Origin: Bacteroidota bacterium
GTDB taxonomy: Bacteria > Bacteroidota > Bacteroidia > UKL13-3
Direction of reading: 5' to 3'
Length of the DNA: 48,086 nucleotides
Assembly (NCBI GenBank): GCA_025359805.1
Contig: JANYDU010000033.1
Coordinates: 1-48,086, forward strand
Position 1 is the stretch's first letter. Each line of letters begins with the position of its first letter. Below the pieces are notes generated by a model. That model searched no databases. It had not been told where the DNA came from and worked only from the letters and a program-made list of their open reading frames with translations. The position numbers and the translations under genes were made by a program. Positions 43,867 through 48,086 of the stretch are shown here, in pieces.

Positions 43867-45480
43867 ATGAAAATAAAATTACTTGCATTAAGCTTATGTA
43901 TTTCTTTACTAATAAATGCTCAAACCCCTATTATAGTTACCACGGCAGATATGCCATTGGTGAGTGATACTGTTAGATATAGCACCTCAGCCATTGATGT
44001 ATCAACCCTATTAAATGACACAGGAGCAAATCGTACTTGGAACTTTAGTAATCTCGTTCCAAATTTTCAGGATATTGCTCAATTTAAAACGGTTTTAAAT
44101 ACAAACGTTGGTTATTATTCCGCATTCAGTTCTTCAAGTTACGGAACTCAAGATCCTGATATTAGTTTTACATTGGCAACTGCAACAAATGTGTTTACGT
44201 TTTATAAAAATTCAACAGCATCTTATGTTGCCGATGGCAGAGGGTTAACGGTAAGCTCTCTTCCTTTAACTCAACCCTATTTAGGTAAAGATGTGATTTA
44301 TAAGTTTCCGTTAACTTATGGAAATAGAGATACCAGTTCATATTATACAGATGCCGTTAACTTATTAGTTGCCAATTTGGTTTCAACAGGTAAAAGAATA
44401 AATGTGGTTGATGGTTGGGGTGCGCTTACTACTCCTTATGGCACTTTTGATTGCATAAGAGTAAAAAGTATTGTTCAAGAAACTGATACTTTAAAAATCA
44501 CAACTCCAATTGCATTTAGCCTACCTGTTGCTCACAACAAAACAGAATACAAGTGGATAGCAAAAGGCAAAAAAACTCCGATACTAGAAATTTCTGTTGC
44601 AACCGGAACAGGTGCGGCAACTACCATCAAATATCGTGATATAAATAGACCAGAAGCATTTAAAGGCAATGCTATATTTGGTGCAAACAAAACAACCTTT
44701 GCTGTAAACTCAACCGACACGTGTATTTTAACCAGCACAAGTTTAAATACACCCAAATCTTATTTGTGGACTATCACTCCAAACACCTACACTTTTGTTG
44801 GAGGAACAAGCGCAACATCAGCAGTTGCAAAAATATTTTTTACAGGATCAGGAGCATATACAGTTACTTTAAAAGCCACTTACAATGCGGGTACAAGTGA
44901 TACAACACGTGTAAATTATATAACCGTTGCACAAGGTCCAACAGCAAACTTTGGTTCTAGTATTACAGGCACAATCAACAATACAACCGTGGTTTTTTTA
45001 TATGATTCGAGTACAGGAACTCCATCACCAACATCGTGGAAATGGACTTTTGCTCCTAACAAAGTTTCTTATGTTGGAAGTACTTCATCTACTTCACAAA
45101 ATCCAAAAATAACTTTCGATTCGGCAACAACTTATTCAGTAACACTAAAAGCAACCAATAGTGTGGGAAGCAATACCATAACTAAAACAAATTATGTATC
45201 TGTGTTAAACACCGGAATTAATCAAGTAAAACAAGACCTCTCAACCATTGGTATTTTTCCAAATCCTGCTGATGAACAATTTGAATTAACTGCAAATAAA
45301 AATAGTGTTGATCATATTGAAGTGTATGATATTACAGGAAAAGCACACGCCTTAAATTATAAATGGACAGATAATAACTCATGCTCATTTGATTGCTCAA
45401 CATTGAATGCAGGAATTTATTTTGTGAAAATTATTTTTGACAACAAACAAACTTTGGTAAAAAGAATTAGTGTGAAGTAG
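43867..45480 (+). CDS. PKD-domain protein with T9SS sorting domain
   Basis: A 537-residue secreted protein. Signal peptide (ending LINAQ), an N-terminal domain of about 270 residues with strands (WNFSNLVPNFQDI, YGTFDCIRVKSIVQETDTL) of unknown role, two PKD-like beta domains (about 275-365 and 370-455, each ending with the pattern YTVTLKATxN), and a T9SS type A sorting domain (last 75 residues: IGIFPNPADEQFELTA, ending LVKRISVK). It should be exported by T9SS and bound to the surface. ATG at 43867 gives the signal peptide; a GTG at 43822 would add 15 residues. A terminator follows. Confidence 0.85.
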   Translation: MKIKLLALSLCISLLINAQTPIIVTTADMPLVSDTVRYSTSAIDVSTLLNDTGANRTWNFSNLVPNFQDIAQFKTVLNTNVGYYSAFSSSSYGTQDPDISFTLATATNVFTFYKNSTASYVADGRGLTVSSLPLTQPYLGKDVIYKFPLTYGNRDTSSYYTDAVNLLVANLVSTGKRINVVDGWGALTTPYGTFDCIRVKSIVQETDTLKITTPIAFSLPVAHNKTEYKWIAKGKKTPILEISVATGTGAATTIKYRDINRPEAFKGNAIFGANKTTFAVNSTDTCILTSTSLNTPKSYLWTITPNTYTFVGGTSATSAVAKIFFTGSGAYTVTLKATYNAGTSDTTRVNYITVAQGPTANFGSSITGTINNTTVVFLYDSSTGTPSPTSWKWTFAPNKVSYVGSTSSTSQNPKITFDSATTYSVTLKATNSVGSNTITKTNYVSVLNTGINQVKQDLSTIGIFPNPADEQFELTANKNSVDHIEVYDITGKAHALNYKWTDNNSCSFDCSTLNAGIYFVKIIFDNKQTLVKRISVK

Positions 45481-45500
45481 TTTTTGTTTGATGATATTTT

Positions 45501-45537
45501 AAAAAGCTCATGATTGTTTATCGTGGGCTTTTTTTAT
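45501..45537 (+). terminator. Rho-independent terminator
   Basis: A stem formed by AAAAAGCTCA (45501-45510) and TGGGCTTTTT (45524-45533), with one G-T pair, followed by TTATG. It lies 21 bases past the PKD/T9SS gene. Confidence 0.75.
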
Positions 45538-45661
45538 GAGATTAAATTGATATTAATTTTTATGCGGTGTTCACAAATTCAGATTCGTGGCTTAACTTCG
45601 CCTTCTAAAATACCCGACAGTAATTTATAACATGTAGCAAACCATTACTAAAACTATTGCC

Positions 45662-46597
45662 ATGATCCAGTATTTCAAAACTGTAAATAGTCGTTTGATA
45701 GAAGTTGAAGCCGTTGAAAAAGATTGCTGGATTAATGTGGTTAATCCTTCTACACATGAAATAGAATTTCTCTCACAAAAATTACTCATCCCTCAAGATT
45801 TATTTGTTGACCCATTGGATAGTGATGAAACTGCACGCATGGAGCATCATAAAAATTGCATGCTTATTGTTTCGCGTATTCCTTTAGAAATGGGATGGAA
45901 TGAAGCACTTCCATACAATACTCTTCCAATTGGAATTATTTTAAAACGTGATTTAATTGTTACCGTTTGCAGTAAACCAACTGAAGTTACACAAGCATTT
46001 ATGGAATCGCGCATCAAAAATTTTGTTACCGAAAAACGTGAACGTATGGTGATGCAACTCTTTTTAAAATCATCTATTTTATATTTGCGCTATCTAAAAA
46101 ATATCAATAATAAAGCGGATGAAATTCAACTGACTTTGCATAAATCAACTCGTAATAAAGAGTTAGTTCAGCTATTAAATTTTGAAAAAAGTTTGGTGTA
46201 TTTTTCCACTTCACTCAAATCAAATGAACTGATGATGCTGCGTTTGCAACGGGTAAATTTACCTGCTATGCAAAGTGAATTAGAACAAGAATTGATTGAA
46301 GATGTAGTTACAGAAACTCGTCAAGCCATTGAAATGGCAAATATCTACAGCAATATTTTAGGAAACATGATGGGCGCACATTCATCTATTATTTCAAATA
46401 ATTTAAATATTACCATTCGCTTTCTTACTTCGGTAACCATTATTTTGTCGTTGCCTATTTTAGTTTCCAGTTTATACGGAATGAATGTGGTACTTCCATT
46501 TCAAGATCATCCACATGCGTTTTGGATTGTGATGCTTATTGCTGTAATTCTATCATTTGTTGGTGTACTGTTTTTTCGCAAGAAAAATTTATTTTGA
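45662..46597 (+). CDS. corA: CorA-family magnesium transporter
   Basis: Inner-membrane Mg2+ (or Co2+/Ni2+) channel of 311 residues. The soluble N-terminal domain holds alpha/beta strands and long helices; two membrane helices at the end flank the selectivity motif YGMNV (about 281-285). FLTSVTIILSLPILVSSLYGMN is the pore helix; a short RKKNLF tail follows the second helix. Length fits. The stop TGA overlaps the ATG of the next gene (TGATG), so the two are likely coupled. Confidence 0.95.
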   Translation: MIQYFKTVNSRLIEVEAVEKDCWINVVNPSTHEIEFLSQKLLIPQDLFVDPLDSDETARMEHHKNCMLIVSRIPLEMGWNEALPYNTLPIGIILKRDLIVTVCSKPTEVTQAFMESRIKNFVTEKRERMVMQLFLKSSILYLRYLKNINNKADEIQLTLHKSTRNKELVQLLNFEKSLVYFSTSLKSNELMMLRLQRVNLPAMQSELEQELIEDVVTETRQAIEMANIYSNILGNMMGAHSSIISNNLNITIRFLTSVTIILSLPILVSSLYGMNVVLPFQDHPHAFWIVMLIAVILSFVGVLFFRKKNLF

Positions 46598-47301
46598 TGA
46601 TGAGGTTTCTCTTGATTTTATTTTCATTATTAATAAGCATTACAAAGTTGTTGGCGCAAACTGAACCTCATCATGAAATAGCCATTGATGCGGCTCCAAT
46701 ACTTCGTACATCAAATGGATATACCGTAATGTACCGTTATCATTTCAATCAATTTTTGGCACGTGCACAAGCAAATATATATATCGAAAACTCTTCCAAT
46801 GATGCCGTAAATAATACCTCAACTCCATTTGGTTCAAACAGTAATTCTTTTACAAGTACATCAAGCAATACTTTAAATACAGAGTTGAGAATCGGACTTC
46901 AACGAAATTACAACGTTGAAAAATGGATTTTTTATATCGGTGCAGATGCTTTGTTTGGTTCAACAAATAATGATACAAAAAGCGAAACTAAAAATCCTGC
47001 ATCATACGGAACAACCAGATATGTAAATACCTCTAATACATCATCAACCAGTTATGGATTGGCTCCGTTAGTAGGAATTAGCTATGAGCTTAACAAACAT
47101 TTTGTATTCTCCATCGAAAATAGTTTTGCATTTACCTATGCTCAAAATTCTTCTTCACAAAAAAACGAATACTATTTTACTCCAGTAAATGGAGTTGAGG
47201 CATTAAACAATACCGATCATATTTCTGCTTCTGGTTCGAGTACTAAATTTGATTTTTCGCCTACAAAATATTTAAGACTTTTTGTTGGATTTAAATTCTG
47301 A
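46597..47301 (+). CDS. Predicted outer-membrane beta-barrel protein
   Basis: A 234-residue exported protein with signal peptide (ending LLAQ) and long amphipathic strands separated by N/S/T-rich loops; it ends YLRLFVGFKF, with a C-terminal aromatic as in barrels. Probably an 8-strand outer-membrane protein of the OmpX/porin type. ATG at 46597 is taken since the signal peptide begins there; the frame extends further upstream into corA. The overlapping TGATG couples it to corA. Function unknown. Confidence 0.7.
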   Translation: MMRFLLILFSLLISITKLLAQTEPHHEIAIDAAPILRTSNGYTVMYRYHFNQFLARAQANIYIENSSNDAVNNTSTPFGSNSNSFTSTSSNTLNTELRIGLQRNYNVEKWIFYIGADALFGSTNNDTKSETKNPASYGTTRYVNTSNTSSTSYGLAPLVGISYELNKHFVFSIENSFAFTYAQNSSSQKNEYYFTPVNGVEALNNTDHISASGSSTKFDFSPTKYLRLFVGFKF

Positions 47302-47350
47302 TTGTTTCGATTTGTGATTGCGAAGTTTAAATTATACTTGCCAGTTGTAA

Positions 47351-47372
47351 GAAAATGTCAGCATTTATTTTA
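47351..47372 (+). repeat. 22-base direct repeat, left copy
   Basis: This stretch (GAAAATGTCAGCATTTATTT plus two bases) recurs at 47995-48016 with one mismatch (T to C). The two copies flank the transposase gene. It is followed at 47372-47389 by a sequence similar to the reverse complement of 48058-48075. Confidence 0.75.
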
Positions 47373-47427
47373 GGGTTGAATGTTTGATAATTGTCTTTAT
47401 ATAAATATTTGAATCATTCGGATTCTA

Positions 47428-47889
47428 TTATTCTATCCATTCAAATAAATATTCGTTTTTAAATTCTATTTCAAATTTTTTCAAGAATAATATATACTCA
47501 TCTTTGAATGTTTGTTTTTTGTGATGCTCTTTTTGGTTCATAATATATCCAATTACATTATCCAAACTTGAATGGCTATATGAAAAAGCTCCATATCCTT
47601 CCTGCCATTGAAATTTAAATTTTGAAAATTTTTTCTCTCTAATAAAATCATTTGAAGATTTTTTTACTTCCCTAATTAAATCTGACAGACAACAAGAAGG
47701 TTTCATCCCAATAAGAAAATGAATATGGTCGGACATCCCATTTATAGCAAGCATTTTTTGTTCCTTATTTTTTACTATGCCCGAAATATATTTGTACAAT
47801 TCTTCTTCCCAAGATGAATGAATTAAACTATCTCTACCTTTCACCGCAAAGACAACTTGAATATAAATTTGTGAAAATGTTCCTGACAT
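47428..47889 (-). CDS. IS200-like / RAYT HUH transposase
   Basis: A 153-residue Y1 transposase that cuts and joins single-stranded DNA. The HUH motif is in DHIHFLIG (about 59-66), the catalytic Tyr is in NVIGYIMNQKEHH (about 122), and the end has FKDEYILFLKKFEIE. The gene is complete and uninterrupted. The YIxNQxxHH stretch favours the REP-associated group (RAYT), common in Bacteroidota. The flanking hairpins support that. Confidence 0.9.
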   Translation of the reverse strand: MSGTFSQIYIQVVFAVKGRDSLIHSSWEEELYKYISGIVKNKEQKMLAINGMSDHIHFLIGMKPSCCLSDLIREVKKSSNDFIREKKFSKFKFQWQEGYGAFSYSHSSLDNVIGYIMNQKEHHKKQTFKDEYILFLKKFEIEFKNEYLFEWIE

Positions 47890-47985
47890 GTTATTATATT
47901 TTAATACCTATAGGATTAATGTTAACGTAATTTTTGGGGATAATCATATTACTCATTTTATTTGTTTAAATCCAAACAGGATTTC

Positions 47986-48067
47986 ATGTTTATAGAAAAT
48001 GTCAGCATCTATTTTATTCGACCCCGATGGGGTCGAATATTCTTTTATGATAACCTTCTATAAACAT
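47986..48067. repeat. Inverted repeat with REP-like hairpin inside
   Basis: Arms ATGTTTATAGAA (47986-47997) and TTCTATAAACAT (48056-48067) are perfect 12-base inverted repeats. Between them lies a 25-base hairpin (48015-48039) with an 11-base stem around TTCGACCCC/GGGGTCGAA and loop GAT. Its GC content is far above the surrounding AT-rich sequence. The nested layout resembles paired REP elements. Confidence 0.75.
47995..48016 (+). repeat. 22-base direct repeat, right copy
   Basis: It differs from the copy at 47351-47372 by one base, and abuts the REP-like hairpin, sharing two bases with it. The pair could be remains of duplicated element ends. Confidence 0.75.
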
Positions 48068-48086
48068 CCAACCTTTTCAAGGTCGC

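Larger units (their letters stand above)
47351..48067 (-). mobile_element. IS200/RAYT-type element with flanking repeats
   Basis: The HUH transposase gene is bounded by 22-base direct repeats, by a small hairpin (GAATC/GATTC, 47411-47425) after its stop and by a REP-like hairpin (48015-48039) before its start, with further inverted repeats out to 48067. This layout is typical of IS200-like elements and RAYT/REP modules, which use terminal hairpins and no terminal inverted repeats of the DDE type. Exact ends cannot be fixed, as the right edge of the window is near. Confidence 0.5.

Noticed and set aside
1..48086. tRNA, rRNA, CRISPR, toxin-antitoxin pairs, restriction-modification genes
   Set aside because: No sequence with the needed motifs was noticed on either strand by eye; a covariance-model scan was not possible.

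Overview
The window comes from an AT-rich chromosome of the phylum Bacteroidota; the genus cannot be named from the sequence. Supporting evidence: three proteins with C-terminal type IX secretion (T9SS) sorting domains, Bacteroidota-only families (DUF4835, DUF4296, DUF4465, DUF5522, Bacteroidota-type RNA polymerase omega), promoters of the TTG / TANNTTTG kind, and weak Shine-Dalgarno sequences. No tRNA, rRNA, CRISPR array or prophage was seen. Most of the window is housekeeping DNA in short operons.

Layout. 1-1101 (-): N-terminal part of a Cys-rich secreted surface protein cut by the window edge. 1287-7121: Wzi/RemB-like outer-membrane barrel, RluA-type pseudouridine synthase, M13 peptidase, PA0069-type radical SAM protein. 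7256-11730 (+): three-gene operon (SMC-like ATPase, kleisin-like protein, KITE-like protein) that looks like an MksBEF condensin without the Wadjet nuclease JetD. 11741-12651 (-): frameshifted membrane histidine kinase without an ATPase domain. 12816-17050 (-): miaA, mpl, nth, two small conserved proteins and an NlpC/P60 hydrolase. 17211-23610 (+): bamD-rpoZ-coaBC-DUF4835-aminotransferase-recN. 23755-25795 (+): DUF1015 and mazG. 25829-29622 (-): arginase, ABC-2 permease, thioredoxin-fold lipoprotein-like protein. 29789-34649 (+): coiled-coil protein, two NOL1/NOP2/Sun RNA methyltransferases, small K/E-rich secreted protein, sensor kinase.

34655-40126 (-) is a vitamin B12 acquisition locus: a clear cobalamin riboswitch precedes a BtuB-like TonB receptor, two T9SS-sorted surface proteins and a YncE/BtuG-like beta-propeller lipoprotein, with a DUF5522 protein at the end. 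40309-47301: yggS, DUF4296 lipoprotein, mutS2, a PKD/T9SS protein, corA and an outer-membrane barrel protein. The right edge (47351-48086) holds an IS200/RAYT-type HUH transposase flanked by direct and inverted repeats and a REP-like hairpin.

The best candidates for a less-described system are the SMC-kleisin-KITE operon and the riboswitch-controlled B12 locus whose surface proteins use T9SS. Several genes start at TTG or GTG, and several starts were moved inward from the longest open frame.
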